Shown piece after piece: positions 10,230 to 20,984 of a DNA stretch of 64,000 nucleotides. The position numbers were made by a program, and so were the translations under genes. The notes under the pieces are model-generated. The model ran no database searches. It saw only the letters and a program-made list of their open reading frames with translations, and was not told where the DNA came from. Numbering within the stretch: the stretch's first letter is position 1; each line of letters begins with the position of its first letter. The stretch comes from Gigaspora margarita. Taxonomy: Eukaryota > Glomeromycota > Glomeromycetes > Diversisporales > Gigasporaceae. Location of the stretch: contig WTPW01000065.1 in assembly GCA_009809945.1 (NCBI GenBank), positions 642,766 to 706,765 on the forward strand, read 5' to 3'.

Positions 10230-11472
10230 TTTAAAAATAGGGTGCTAGGATACCGACTACCTAGACTGGATTGAGCTTATTGTCGGGTTAAAAAAAACAA
10301 ATTATGATCTAAGAATAAAAGGTAGGGTTAGGTGTAGTCCACCAAACAGAATTGCAAAGATAATTAGGGGAAAAATTGTTATGTTCATCTAAAAGTTGGG
10401 GAGAGGGTGTTTCTAATAAAGGTAACCACCAAGGTATATCTATTAATGTATAGGTGGGTTGAATAATTTGGTAATTAATTTGAATATTGGTAATGTTTTG
10501 TTGAATAACTACAGGGTCAGATTGTTGTCCAAACAGGGTTCTAAAGGTAGTGGGTCATAGGAGTAGGGTCCAAGTAAGTTTGGAATTTCATCACCCTCAT
10601 AACCATCGGGTGTGCTCCAATAGCACTTTTCTATTTTCTCAATAGGATATTGTTTAATTGTTACCCAGAGTCTAAGTTCAACATAGCAAGTAGGGCATTT
10701 ATCACAGGGCTATATAGTTTATTTCTACACCAACATTGGGCGCAGGGACCCTTCAATCCTTAGTAAGGCCTTTTCCTTTGTTTTTTGTATGAAATCTGTC
10801 ACTAATATGCTCAATATAATACCAAGTACAAAATTGGTTATCATATTGTATTCCTTTAATTGAGAAGGTCATTTGTTCATGTGGTCGAATGTTATCAAGG
10901 AGGGTTTGAGGTAGGTCATCATGTAGGGTCCATTTAACAACTGCTAGATCCTGTATTGTTCTGGCACCTTTTTGGGTTTCAGGTTCTTGTTCTTCTGGTT
11001 CTAGTCCATTTTGTTTCTTTTATTGGTCATATTCTGATCTCCATTTTCTTGCTCCTTCATATTTCTCAAATTCACTAGTATAATCTGCTATAAGGGTTTT
11101 CATCATCTGGTTGAAATTTAGATTACCCTGTTGGTTGAAGAAAGTTATAACATCTGAGTCAAAAACTTCATATCTCCAGAGAAGTTCTTCCTCTTCATAG
11201 GTTCGGGCGTAAGTCATTGGGTATTCTTCTGCTTCTGGAAGAGATTCAAAATTATCCCAAAGATTGCTTAGATAGAAGTCTTCAAGGGTAGGATAGACTT
11301 CATCTTCATTAAGTTCTTCAATATCTCCAAGATAGAAGACTTCTTCTTCTTCATCCATTGGAATAGTAATGGGTCTTCCTGCAAGAAATGCATCAAAAGC
11401 TTCTTGCTCTGTAGGGAGGTCAAACATATTTACTTCTTGCTCTTCTTCTGACAATTCCTCTAGTTCATACAT
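10230..11472 (-). pseudogene. Unusual pol linker between RNase H and integrase
   Basis: About 1.2 kb of apparent coding sequence separates RNase H from integrase, far more than the short tether usual in Ty3/gypsy. The first part (11020-11472, 150 codons, open) is strikingly acidic, with runs such as LEELSEEEQEV and MDEEEEVFYLGDIEELNEDE, and rich in aromatic residues. Beyond 11020 the frames are interrupted but still look coding: CAQCWC and, one frame over, PCDKCPTCYVELRLW around 10680-10760 suggest a cysteine-rich, possibly metal-binding segment. Near 10400-10530 are hydrophobic stretches such as YTLIDIPWWLPLLE. No known domain was recognised. It may be a spacer, a chaperone-like acidic tail or an acquired domain. 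Confidence 0.65.
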
Positions 11473-11885
11473 TCTTGATAAGGATCTGCATTATTGTGTT
11501 TCCTTCCTGCTCTATGAATTATAGTGAAATTATAGGGTTCTAGGTGCATGATCCATTTGGCTCTTTTTCCAACTAGTTTGGTAGTTCTCAGCCATTTTAA
11601 GGCTGCATGGTCAGTAACAAGGTAAAAGTAGTTTCCTCCTAGGTATTGATGGAAGTGTTCAATGGCCCACACTACAGCTAAGCATTCTAATTCTGTAGCG
11701 GAGTAATTTTGTTCAGCTTTTGATAGGCTTCTGCTAGCATATACAATGACATGCTCTCTTTTATTTTCATCTATTTGAGCTAGTACAGCTCCTAAACCAG
11801 ATTGTGAAGCATCAGTATGGACGTAGAAGGGTTGGTTAAAGTCAGGATATTGTAGAATTGGTGCAGAGATAAGATGATCCTTCAA
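11460..11885 (-). pseudogene. RNase H domain of gypsy pol
   Basis: The open segment holds FYVHTDASQSGLGAVLAQ (first catalytic Asp in TDAS), YSATELECLAVVWAIEHF (catalytic Glu), FYLVTDHAALKWL (Asp) and the closing HRAGRKHNNADP, the usual Ty3/gypsy RNase H pattern. It degrades the RNA template during reverse transcription. The frame is lost next to ADP; a one-base shift restores the expected LSRMYELEE and enters the acidic linker at 11472. Confidence 0.92.
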
Positions 11886-12700
11886 AGTTTGAAAAGCTTT
11901 TTCTTGTTCCTCACCCCAATGATAGGGTTGGTCCTTTTTAATAAGAGATGAAAAGGTTTGGCAATTTTGGAAAATTTTTTGATAAACTTCCTGTAATAAG
12001 AAGCAAGTCCTAGGAATCCTCTAATTTTTCGAACAGTGGTGGGTCTGGGGAAGTTTTTCACTTTAGCAATCTTTTCATCATCAGGTTTTACTCCATCTTT
12101 TCCTACAATATGTCCTAAAAATTTGATTTCGTTTAAAAAGAAGAAACACTTTTCTGTGTTTAGTTTTAGATTAGCTTCTTCTAAGGTGTTAAATACAGTT
12201 TGAAGATGTTGACAATGTTCTTAAATGTTCTAGAATAAATAGTGATATCGTCCAGATACACTACTACAAACTTGTTGATAAATAGGCGAAGAATCTTGTC
12301 TATTAATCTTTGGAAGATGGCAGGGGCATTGCATAGTCCAAAGGGCATTACATTGAACTCATACATTCCTTGTCTAGTGATGAAAGCAGTTTTCTTTTTG
12401 TCTTTTTCATTTACGGCAACTTGCCAATATCCACTAGCCAGATCTAAACTGGTGAACCATTGGGCTCCTTCAAAAACAGATAGAATTTCATTAATGTCAG
12501 GTAGAGAGTAGACATCCTTTTCTGTGACTGCATTTAACTTGCAGTAGTCAATGCAAAGTCTCTTCTTTCCATTCTTTTTAGGCACAATAACCACAGGAAA
12601 AGACCATTGGCTGCATGATTCTCTAATAATTCCTCTCTTTTCCATTTCCTCTATTTCATTTTTAAGGAATTCTCGGTCATCTGGGAGGCTCTATATGCTC
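11886..12700 (-). pseudogene. Reverse transcriptase domain of gypsy pol (frameshifted)
   Basis: Motifs appear in order: GIIRESCSQWSFPVVIVPKK, KRLCIDYCKLNAVT (KDxxPLP equivalent), WFTSLDLASGYWQV (catalytic Asp), MPFGLCNAPAIFQ and VVYLDDITIYS (YxDD, about 12244-12261). A one-base deletion near 12218 breaks the frame; the shifted frame continues with EANLKLNTEKCFFFLNEI, KFLGHIVGKDGVKPDDEKI and GFLGLASYYRKFI, the usual RT thumb/connection. At the N-terminal side another shift near 12690 separates it from the preceding pol segment. Confidence 0.93.
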
Positions 12701-13766
12701 GTTGTTTAATTGGATGGGCGTTAGGAGTGTAAATTTCATGGCAAACTTCACTGGTTTGTCCAAGTTCTAAAGTTTGTCCTTCTTCAGAGATATTTTCTGC
12801 AAAAATGTAGCTGTTGTTAAGAAGAATCTTTTCTGCAATCTTCTTTTCAGAATTAGTAAAGGCAGTATTAATTTGCATGTTAGAGGGCTGGACAATAACT
12901 TCAGCAGTAAAAGCAACATAGGCAGCTGGGTTCTTTTCAGAAATAACTTCTGTCCATGGGTTAAAGAACATGTTTTCTTCTTCTTGGTCTCCTTCTTCAG
13001 TATAGTAAGTTTCCATTTCATCTTGTTCAATTTCATCGATCCATTCATCCTCATCGGTGAATTCTTCAAATTCTTCAGGTACAGGTTCACCACTTACATG
13101 AGTAGTATAAATGGTAGCTCTTTTTCCTAAGTAGCAAATCTTCAAGGTATGGTTATCAAAATCAAGATTGGCTCTGGACTTGTTGAACCAATCAGTTCTC
13201 AACAAGAGGGTTTCATCCTTTGATTCAATTACTTGCAAATTAATAGGGATTGCAATATTTTAGAGGGTAATCTTTACATCATTAATGGATCCTAATGCTT
13301 TTTCTCTTTGTCCATTAGCAGTCACAACAATAGTCTTGGATTCTTGGTTAATTTTTAATCCTAATCTCTTCATTAACTTGGCAGTAATGATACCAACAGC
13401 AGCACCAGAGTCGAGTATGGCAACTACTGGTTGTCCTTTAATGTTAACATGGCATCTCATAGCTACAGTTTTTCTTTTAGGTCCTAGTTCCACATGGTTG
13501 GCTTCAGTGACTGGAGCATTGCCTCTCTTCATGGTTTGGGCAAGATTTTTACGTTGGTTAGGGTATTGAAGCAGCTGTCCGTAGGTAGCTTGGGCTTGTC
13601 TGTTCAAGAGATCTTTGAAGATATCATAAGGCTCCAATTGGTCAATTACGGAAGGAAGTTTTTGGATCTTTTTTCTAGGTGCTTTGGTAGGTTTAAGAAC
13701 TTCAATGGGTTCTTCTATCAAGTCCTCAAATTCAGGTTCATTAGCCTGTACAGTTCTGGTTCTCAA
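12651..13766 (-). pseudogene. Protease and N-terminal pol segment (broken)
   Basis: This segment opens in the minus-one frame relative to gag, overlapping its TGA at 13763-13765, so pol was probably expressed by ribosomal frameshifting; no clear slippery heptamer was identified. The aspartic protease has VAILDSGAAVGIIT (catalytic DSG) and ends with ALGSINDVKITL before an in-frame TAA at 13260. Downstream in the same frame comes an acidic linker (FEEFTDEDEWIDEIEQDEME) and then the approach to RT (LGQTSEVCHEIYTPNAHPIK). The protease would mature the gag-pol polyprotein. Confidence 0.88.
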
Positions 13767-14806
13767 TTTAATTTCTTTTTGGGATTCTGACTTCTTTTGA
13801 ACTTCTCTTTGAGCTTCTTTTTGTGCTTTTCAGTTAGTGCTATAAGTTTAGGGCGAGGAGCTTGAGTGACATAAATCTCATCCTCATCTGAGTAGTATTC
13901 TTCCTCTATAGCAGCATAGTGAATCTTTTGCTTCATCTGGGGTCGAGAATTCATTTGATAATGTTGCTCTTTAGTTGGAAGGTGTTCAGACATGCAATCT
14001 CTTGCATAGTGTCCTTGTTTACTGCATCGATAGCAGATAACATTTGAGCAAGAATTGTTGGTAGGCCTTGGCTTCTAGTAGAATTGCTTGGATTGTTTTG
14101 GGCGATATTGTGGTTCAGTTTGGGCACTCAGAGCAGAGGCAATGGATGCGTAGTTTAATGATATTTGATTCATTTGCTTGGTTAACTGCTCTATTTCTTT
14201 TTCATAGGCAGCTATGTTGGGATTATTCACACCAGGGTCAGCATTGGTAGCGAAGTTAGCACCTTGCTCATAGGATTTAGCAAGATTAAAAAGGTCATTC
14301 AAAGTATTGGGGTTATGAGTAAGAAGAATTGGAAGGGTTGCTTGTCGTAATCCCTTTTTGAAGTAGTATAATTTTTGGGCATCCTGGAGAGCAGCTCTAG
14401 CTTCTACTCTTTTGACTAATCTTTTAAATCTGCTATTGTAGGCTTCAACAGGTTCTTCAGGGCCTTGCTTCAAAGTATCCAAGTCTCTAAGCCACTTGTT
14501 TTGCCATCGTTGGGTACAGAATTTATTTTTAAAAGCAGTAGTCACAGTATTCCAATTTGTTCCTGGATTAGCATAATCATTAACTATAGTGGTCCAATCT
14601 TCTGCATTATCCCTCAAAAAGGCAGCAAAGATATCTTTTTTTCTAGCCAAATTCTATTTATTTGCTTGAGCAGCTTTATCAAAGTCTTCCAACCAGGTAA
14701 GTGGATCTTGGGTTCCATCTCCTTTAAATGGTTCAGCCCTCAATAACATGCCTCCTTTTTCATTTTCCCTCAAATAATCATAGACATTTTGAATAGTAGC
14801 AGCCAT
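13763..14806 (-). pseudogene. Gag with CCHC zinc knuckle (two internal stops)
   Basis: The frame starts at the ATG at 14804-14806 (MAATIQNVYDYLREN), followed by the typical gag block with GDGTQDPLTWLEDFDKAAQA and, after a TAG at 14654-14656, FAAFLRDNAEDWT, FKNKFCTQRWQNKWL and VEAYNSRFKRLVKRVE. A second TAG is at 14075-14077. The nucleic-acid-binding knuckle CYRCSKQGHYARDC is at 13994-14035. The tail is acidic then basic (EKHKKKLKEKFKRSQNPKKK). In an intact element it forms the capsid and packages RNA. The first stop is one base from a tryptophan codon. Read-through cannot be excluded but mutation is likelier. Confidence 0.9.
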
Positions 14807-14839
14807 TGCGTTAATAGGTACAGGAGGAGGAGTGGGTAA

Positions 14840-15355
14840 TCATACAGGTAATAAGATAGGACTAGGTTGTGGTATGTTAATAGGTGTTAAAGTATAAAGG
14901 TTTTGAAAAGAGTCACTATAATCCTCAAAATCTTCATGAAAACAATTGTCATAAAAATCTGAATCTTTTAAAGTAAAAGTGTCTTTAAAGAAACAACTAG
15001 TAAATACAGTTAAGACAGATATACTACGAATAATATCAGTAAGATTGCCAGGGGAAGAAGAGTATCTAAAGCTAAAAATAAATCTGAATATAGCATTTTT
15101 AAACTGAGATAGGTTAAATTGGGTATAAATTTGAGATATTTGGTAAAAGTATTCTAAAGATTTTCCAGAAAAATCACTAGCAGGATATTGGGCACAATAC
15201 CAACAATAGAAATTTAAAAAGTTTCGAGAAACAGTAGTTGTTACAGGGTAGCAAATTTCACAAGAATCGTCTGCTTGACTTAAGGTGGCTCCTATATAGT
15301 GTTCTTGATGGTGTGTTACTAATTTCTGTATGTATCCTTGATAATTAAATTGCAT
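14840..15355 (-). CDS. ORF upstream of gag in the gypsy element, 171 aa
   Basis: An intact frame starts MQFNYQGYIQKLVTHH and ends just before the gag start. It contains a pair of cysteine couples, SCEICYP and FYCWYCAQYP (about residues 32-62), which could bind a metal ion, then a hydrophobic middle (FRFIFSFRYS, SVLTVFTSCFF) and an acidic stretch (DNCFHEDFEDYSDSF). No family was recognised. Its position suggests an N-terminal gag extension or a separate leader protein; only a short stretch with a stop separates it from the gag frame. Not a typical component of Ty3/gypsy elements. Confidence 0.55.
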   Translation of the reverse strand: MQFNYQGYIQKLVTHHQEHYIGATLSQADDSCEICYPVTTTVSRNFLNFYCWYCAQYPASDFSGKSLEYFYQISQIYTQFNLSQFKNAIFRFIFSFRYSSSPGNLTDIIRSISVLTVFTSCFFKDTFTLKDSDFYDNCFHEDFEDYSDSFQNLYTLTPINIPQPSPILLPV

Positions 15356-15417
15356 AAAATAATAAAATAATAATAATAATAAAAATAAATAAAATAAGAA
15401 AAGAAAATAAAATTTTA

Positions 15418-15675
15418 TCAGTCAAAGGTTTTGGTTTGGTTCAATTGGGATTGGGTGCAGTATAAGTCTGCTAATCTCAAGGTTTGTAAAGAAAAGACAA
15501 TGGTTCCGTCTGGTTGTTCAGAGCATTCAACTAATTTTTCTAACTCTTGTTCCAAATATTTCTTGTAGTAGGGAGCCTTCCAAGCAAGAGTATTTTCAAT
15601 GTGTTCTGGTTTTTGAAGTGGCAATATCTTTCCTAGGCATCCAGTATTACTTTGGGTTGGGTTGTTAAATTCCAA
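15418..15675 (-). CDS. Small ORF after the 5' LTR, 85 aa, unknown
   Basis: An open frame starts MEFNNPTQSNTGCLGKIL and ends LNQTKTFD; the middle (YYKKYLEQELEKLVECSEQ) looks helical. It is the first ORF of the element's leader, about 300 bp after the 5' LTR. There is no recognised domain and it could be non-coding leader sequence. Kept because the composition is less biased than chance frames nearby and the frame is intact. Confidence 0.4.
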   Translation of the reverse strand: MEFNNPTQSNTGCLGKILPLQKPEHIENTLAWKAPYYKKYLEQELEKLVECSEQPDGTIVFSLQTLRLADLYCTQSQLNQTKTFD

Positions 15676-15962
15676 TAGTCAGTTCTCAAGGTTTATTTCT
15701 CGACAGAAGTCATGTGACCAAGAGTTTCTTTCTTGCAGATCGTCTGTAAGAAAATGACGTCAACACGATTTCCGAATTCCGGTTAAATCTTCGTACTAAG
15801 ATAAGCTTAGTAGAAAAGTTGCAGAATCTTTCAAAGAGTATGCAGTCCAAATTTCAGCTCGAACGGAGCAATATTAATCGACTTTACTTAGTGGAAAACG
15901 TTCCACGAAGACCAAAATCCGATTTTTGGTTTTCCAAAATACAATGCAAGGGTGGAGAAGGT

Positions 15963-15980
15963 ATCTCACAGTCACCACCA
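15963..15980 (-). other. Primer-binding site of the gypsy element
   Basis: Three bases inside the 5' LTR, in element orientation, stands TGGTGGTGACTGTGAGAT. It begins with TGG, complementary to the CCA end of a tRNA, as expected for tRNA-primed reverse transcription. The donor tRNA was not identified. Confidence 0.7.
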
Positions 15981-15983
15981 ATT

Positions 15984-16681
15984 TGTTATCCTATATCCAC
16001 TTCTTTAAAGATAGTAGGTAACTAGAGTGACCTTAGACAGTGATCACTTTGTGTAACCTCACTTGTTACTGTGATTTAACTAAGTCGAAAGGCGTTTTTT
16101 AATAAAACTTAACAAAGAAGATTTTTGGCAATTTGCAATTACGAAAGAGGCTACAATTAAAAGTATATGAGGATACTAATAATTGTTTAATTTGTGTAGT
16201 AAATAAATGTTTTATTTATTGAAAGAGTATGAAGACTCGATGTTGAACTTGGGGTCCACATCGGCTGCTTTTATACATTTTTGTTTTTCACAAATGTAAC
16301 GGGCTATATCTATTACATGTGCAATAAATGCTATATCTACTACTAATAAAATATATAGTATAAATAGTATAAATGTAATATATGAAATAAATGACATATG
16401 TGTTATAAACAAAATATAGAGTATATATGCTATAAATATGACATGTTTTATAAATGCCATATATGCACTTTGGCACGCTGTAGATCTCCTAGCCAATCAA
16501 ATTACAGATCCTATACTTGATTGTTCATTGGTTCCGATCTTGGCAACCAGTGGTCGTATAGGGATGACTATAGCTCATTCGAACCGTCTTGGTGAGCTGA
16601 GTCGAATGGTTGTTGTTTCATCGAATTATGATCACTGGATCGAGAGTTATGCCTGTTTTTGTGTATTTTCATATGTCAACA
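15984..16681 (-). repeat. 5' LTR of the Ty3/gypsy element
   Basis: 698-bp LTR with TG...CA ends, the partner of 7792-8459. It carries two short segments missing from the 3' LTR (an ATTTTTGTTTTT stretch near 16277 and CTACTACTAATAAAATAT near 16336). Followed by the target duplication ATAC. Confidence 0.95.
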
Positions 16682-17045
16682 ATACATAGAGCTATTATCT
16701 TTACTTAAATCAACTTTATTGATGAAGACACACATATAGAAAAAGAAAAATGCATTATACCAAGTTATTGTATATTTTAATAGCTACTCTTGTAGAGTAC
16801 AATAGCCAAACCTCTTTGATATTAAAAAATATTTTTATAATTCTTTGTTTCTAAATAGTGTTTGGTTTATTCTATACTCATTGATATAGTAATTTTGTAC
16901 CATTTTCTATTTGCACTATATTAAACCAACATGCATAACATACAGTTTGCAAATCCTCTTCTTTTATTTTTTTAATATTTCTAAACTCATTATAATTATT
17001 TCAAGATAATTTAAATTTTGTATCATCTAATATTTTTTAAATTTG
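16682..17045. other. Flank of the gypsy insertion, no gene seen
   Basis: The first bases (ATACATAGAGCTATT) continue the interrupted dispersed repeat. The remainder is AT-rich without recognisable coding content. Confidence 0.6.
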
Positions 17046-17049
17046 GAAT

Positions 17050-17580
17050 TAATATAATCGAATATTTTCTTTGTACCAATATGTTCAATAAAATTTGCAA
17101 CATTACTTACTTCTGGTTTAAAACCCATACTTGTATATTTTTTATAGTATTCAAATGTTTTATTTTAATCTTGATCCCAAATCTGTTTTTATAACTATTA
17201 ATATTACATATTGCAGTAGCATGCTCCAAAGCTACAAATATTTTATAGTATGCAAACACTTCTGATCATTTATTTTTACTTCAATTTATAATCTATTAAT
17301 AGTCATAATATTTATCACAAATACCAATAACATTCATTGTAGCTGGATTTCCAATTAGCTGCCTTTAAATAATATCCAAAGGTCTTCTTTTATCTTTTTT
17401 AAGTCTAATTCCATGTTGAAAATAAACCAAGATTCTTTTTTTTTTTTAATAATGCCAAATTGATGATTGTGTTCAAGATTATAATATCTAATAGGGTTGT
17501 TTCTGCAAATTTCAAATACTATTTGAATGCTCTATTTTCATTTTTAACATTCCTTATATTAAGTTTAATAATGGTATTTG
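17050..17580 (-). pseudogene. Decayed Sel1-repeat (SLR) gene fragment
   Basis: Reading the minus strand across frameshifts gives consecutive Sel1-like units: FKYLKFAET near 17520, then GIRLKKDKRR and YYLKAA, then GNPATMNVIGIC, then VFAYYKIFVALEHATAICNI with YKNRFGIKIK, and finally FEYYKKYTSMGFKPEVSNVA. Sel1 repeats (A...YY..AA..G....A...LG..Y..G.G) are adaptor modules, often fused to kinases in arbuscular mycorrhizal fungi; that association is from memory. Several stops and shifts show it is dead. No kinase part was found next to it. Confidence 0.7.
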
Positions 17581-17589
17581 ATTTATATT

Positions 17590-18800
17590 GGCTATTAGAA
17601 TTACTGGCTTTGCAAACTTTAAATACTATTTAGACTATCTTGGTGACTAACTAGCAAAGAGTTTTCTATAATTTATACAACTGGACTATATCTACTACAG
17701 ATTTTTCAATATTTGTAAAACCTTTATTTTTATAACTGTAATGTATTTTTTATATTGTATAAATTCTAAAAAGTAATTTATGCCTATATTTTTACAAGAT
17801 TTGTTTACTAGTGTCTTCCTTTCTTTTTTTTTGTTTTTGCTTGGTTTGTATATTTGTTTTATTTGTATCCATAGCTGGTAGTAAAAGTTTATTGCATTAT
17901 CTTGCTCTCTTACAGTACTGTTTATCAATAAGGAGAATAACAAAAATCAGATAATTTTCAGAAGAGAGTAAAAAAGTTGAAATTATATATAAGAAACCTG
18001 ACCAAATCTATATTAAAAGAAGGTAGGCCTCTAATAAAAAATAATTAGCTAATTAATAACATAGTCCTAACTATATATAACAGAAAGTACCAATACAACT
18101 AAACTTAATCCAAGTCCGATAGTAAAGAAAAATGTACTACCAATCAAAATGATCCATCCAATTCTTAAATATATCTTAGGTTATACAGATCAAATAGATA
18201 ATCCTATCACTAATAACCCTCGATAACTATAATAAATAAGAGTTGAATTTAAAGGTAGAATGAACATAGATCATTTTTAATAGTAATTACATTGCAAATC
18301 ATAGGATATTATATAATTTATATTGATTTAACCAATTATAATTGTAAATATAGAAAATCTGACCAATTAAAATTAGTAATTTTTGTGCTATCTAGGCAAA
18401 TTTCAATCAATCTAAGAAGATTTGATAACATATTAAAGTAAAGTTTTTTAAATAATATACAGTCCAAATTTTTATTATTACAAAAAAAGGGTTTTAAACT
18501 ATGCACAGCAAAATTTTAGTAAAGTTTGGTTGCAGTTTTACAAACTTTTACTAATAGCATATCTTCAATTTTTGCATAAAATTTTTTAAGCACATAAGAT
18601 TAAATAACAAATGATTGATATTCACCCTACTCTTAAGAACTAACTACTTAAAAATATACTTCTACTTTTATTACTCTTATTTTTAGAGTAAAGCTCTACT
18701 GAGTTGTTTAAATTCAAACTTTCTGAGTTGTATTTTATTAAAGCAAAATGGTGGGTTTTATATACTTTTCCCAATATAGAAATATATATAGCTTATTCTA
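17590..18800. other. AT-rich stretch with a degraded repeat trace
   Basis: No gene recognised. About 18125-18230 (CCAATTCTTAAATATATCTT.. to ..GATAATCC) aligns with 7690-7760, a third, heavily degraded copy of the family hosting the gypsy element. Confidence 0.5.
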
Positions 18801-18849
18801 ACTATGCTATATTTACAATTCAGATATGCCAAGATGCATGAACCAGATA

Positions 18850-18992
18850 TTAAGGGTCTTAGCTGGGTCAGATCTGACCAAACCCAACTTGGGTCTGACA
18901 CAACCCAGGTCAGATCAGATCAAAACCAATGTGAGTTGGGTCAGACCTGGGTCAGAGAAAACCTGGGTCGGGTCAGACCCAGATCAGATTAT
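18850..18992. repeat. GGGTCAGAYC motif cluster
   Basis: About 140 bp packed with overlapping direct and inverted copies of GGGTCAGA, TCTGACC and AACCCAGGTC. A looser cluster with AACCTGGGTCAA is at 55300-55390. Two overlapping ORFs here are frames through the repeat, not genes. Confidence 0.7.
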
Positions 18993-19238
18993 ATACAATG
19001 ATCACAAGTAGTCACTACATAGTAAAGTCAAAATTTTACTATATAAATCGATAAAATCTGCTTAAGTAAACTTGTTTAGAAGAACAAAATGCATATACTC
19101 TAAAATTTTTATCCAAATAGAAGAAGTTTTTATTATTTGACTTTTGATTTTTACATTTGTGAACATATTTTTTAAAAGATTTTATAATTAAAAATTTAAT
19201 TTTGGAATTTAATTATTTATTTATAATATTTTTATGCT

Positions 19239-19404
19239 AAATAATTGTCCGAAGGACATATACTGTAGAGGCAATAGTAGTCGATATCTGTGTGTCTGCA
19301 AATTACGAATTTTGATTGGCTAGATCAGGTGTAATGTAAAAAACAACAATCAAAACAATCCAACTGATGCTTATTGGCTTATATTTGGTCCTTCAGACTC
19401 TAAA
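19239..19404. mobile_element. Possible MITE with GTCCGAAGGAC ends
   Basis: Imperfect inverted ends (TTGTCCGAAGGACATATA and the complement of GAGTCTGAAGGACCAAATAT) bound 166 bp containing GATTGGCTAGATCAGG. No target duplication could be fixed. Confidence 0.4.
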
Positions 19405-19549
19405 TAGTTTCCATTTTTCTAGTATATGTTCTAAGCAATTTTTTAATAAAATTTTTATTATATTTTTATAAATATTTTATTGTATAATAAATTTTTTAGT
19501 TATTATATTTTGGTGCACTATGCATTATGGTAACCCCTATAGTAGCAAA

Positions 19550-19640
19550 TATAAATAATAATTAGAGTTAGATTTAGAGTTAGAGTTGAATATAAATAAT
19601 GATTAATGATTAGAGTTAGGGTTATAATTATAAATAGGGT
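19550..19640. repeat. TTAGAGTTAGGGTT-like simple repeat
   Basis: Runs of TTAGAGTTAGATTTAGAG and AGAGTTAGGGTTATAA. They resemble degenerate telomere-type repeats, but are short, internal and imperfect. Confidence 0.5.
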
Positions 19641-19959
19641 TAAATTAAAATTAAATCAAAGCAATTTCATAAAAGGAGCATTTTTTATTAAGAATACAAC
19701 AGGGTTTATTCTAGTAAATTTTGAAAAATATAAAAGGGTGCACTATTTTTTATATAATCTATTTTTTTTAAATTTTATTTTTTTTATTCATTTAAAAAAT
19801 ATTATTTTAGATATAAATATACAACTTTATAAAATTATATTACACAAGTGTATTGCTATATTTATGTTAAATATATAGTTGAAATTTTAACTTAATTGAA
19901 TTAGTAGTTTTTAAAATACAATTTTTTAAAATTTAATAATAATTACTATATAAATTACT

Positions 19960-20700
19960 ATATATAGAGTGTCTAAGCAGAGTCAAATCATGTGATCAAT
20001 CGCCAATCATATTATAGAATTTTGACAATCGCAGGGGAAGCAAACAAGAAATAAAAACAAAAAACCTGAAAAATATAAAAAACAGCAGTCTTAACCTACC
20101 TCAGATAATTAATCAAAAATGTCAGAAAGGTAAATTTGCATATATATCTCTGTAAGAAAAAGTGGCACGTGGTACAGTCCAAAATGGTATGGGAAAAACA
20201 GCCACTACATGCCTCTGCAAAAAATTTAACGTGCAAATCACGGTCCACAAACCATTCCTTCACTGCAATTTTTGTAGAAAAACGTGCCAAAAATCTGTGC
20301 CAAAATCCTTGGATTTTGAATTAGTAAACTGCTACAAAATCTGGTCCATTTACTGTTCAAAATTTATGGGTGAACATGCCAAAAATGGCACAGAGAAAAG
20401 AAACTACCCCATACTTCACGTATCAAACACGGTGCACTATCCCGTGCCTGTTCGTTATTATAGTGAACATGCCAAAATACGTGTATTTTGGCTTAGTAAA
20501 CTGCTACAAAATCTGGTCCATTTGCGGTCCAAAATTTATGCGTATACCCGTAATGGCACAGATATCACACATGCTACTTTTCTTACAGGGTATAACTATT
20601 TAAAACCTAACCTAACCCTGACCCTAACCCTAAAGTTAATTGAGAAAATTATTAAGAAATATGAGTTGACTCCACTTTAAACGTTACCTATATATAGTAA
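19960..20700. mobile_element. Candidate inverted-repeat element with internal duplication
   Basis: Weak inverted ends (TATATAGAGTG..GAGTCAAATCAT and the complement of TATATAGGTAACG..GAGTCAACTCAT) bound about 740 bp. Inside, a segment of about 75 bp (TTAGTAAACTGCTACAAAAT, CTGGTCCATTT) is repeated directly at 20319 and 20493. GTGCC/GGCAC motifs and a TTAGGG-like patch (20607-20636) are present. The 172-codon open frame here is built from these repeats and has no recognisable domain. Confidence 0.4.
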
Positions 20701-20984
20701 TCTGTACAACTTCATTATAGTAACTTAGTTTTATTTTATATTTGACAACTACTAATCAAGCTAAATTTTAACTGCATATTTACATATACATGGCAAAGCA
20801 TTTGCATAGTACAAAACTTATAAAGCTGCATATTGATGCAAAAATATTTTTTTTTAAAAAAAATTTAAAATTTTAAAAAATTTATAATATAATAGACAAA
20901 CTACAAAAAGAGGTAAATTCTATCATAAAGTAGCTTAGAGCTCTCTTTATTTAATAAAAAAATTTATATCCTATAATTATAAAA

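Larger units (their letters stand above)
7792..16681 (-). mobile_element. Complete but defective Ty3/gypsy LTR retrotransposon
   Basis: An 8.9-kb element reads on the minus strand in the order LTR, two small ORFs, gag with a CCHC knuckle, protease, RT, RNase H, long linker, integrase, small ORF, LTR. Protease-RT-RNase H-integrase is the Ty3/gypsy order. The target duplication is ATAC (7788-7791 and 16682-16685). Joining the flanks gives GTCAATACATAGAGCT, which matches the uninterrupted paralogue at 34268 (GTCAACGCATAGAGCT), so the borders are supported independently. At least eight stops or frameshifts interrupt the reading frames, so this copy should not be autonomous. No chromodomain was seen after integrase; the GPY/F-like motif is present. 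Confidence 0.95.

Noticed and set aside
12767-13130. 108- and 118-codon ORFs in other frames
   Set aside because: Shadows of the acidic pol segment; composition follows its GAA/TTC bias.
13755-13790. Classical -1 slippery heptamer between gag and pol
   Set aside because: The overlap is in the -1 frame, but the local sequence (CCCAAAAAGAAATTAAATTGA) does not give a proper X XXY YYZ heptamer in the gag frame.
18804-19011. Two overlapping ORFs of 61-65 codons
   Set aside because: Frames through the GGGTCAGA repeat cluster.
20162-20680. 172-codon ORF
   Set aside because: Built over internal direct repeats of a candidate transposable element; no domain, and a neighbouring frame is also open over the same repeats.
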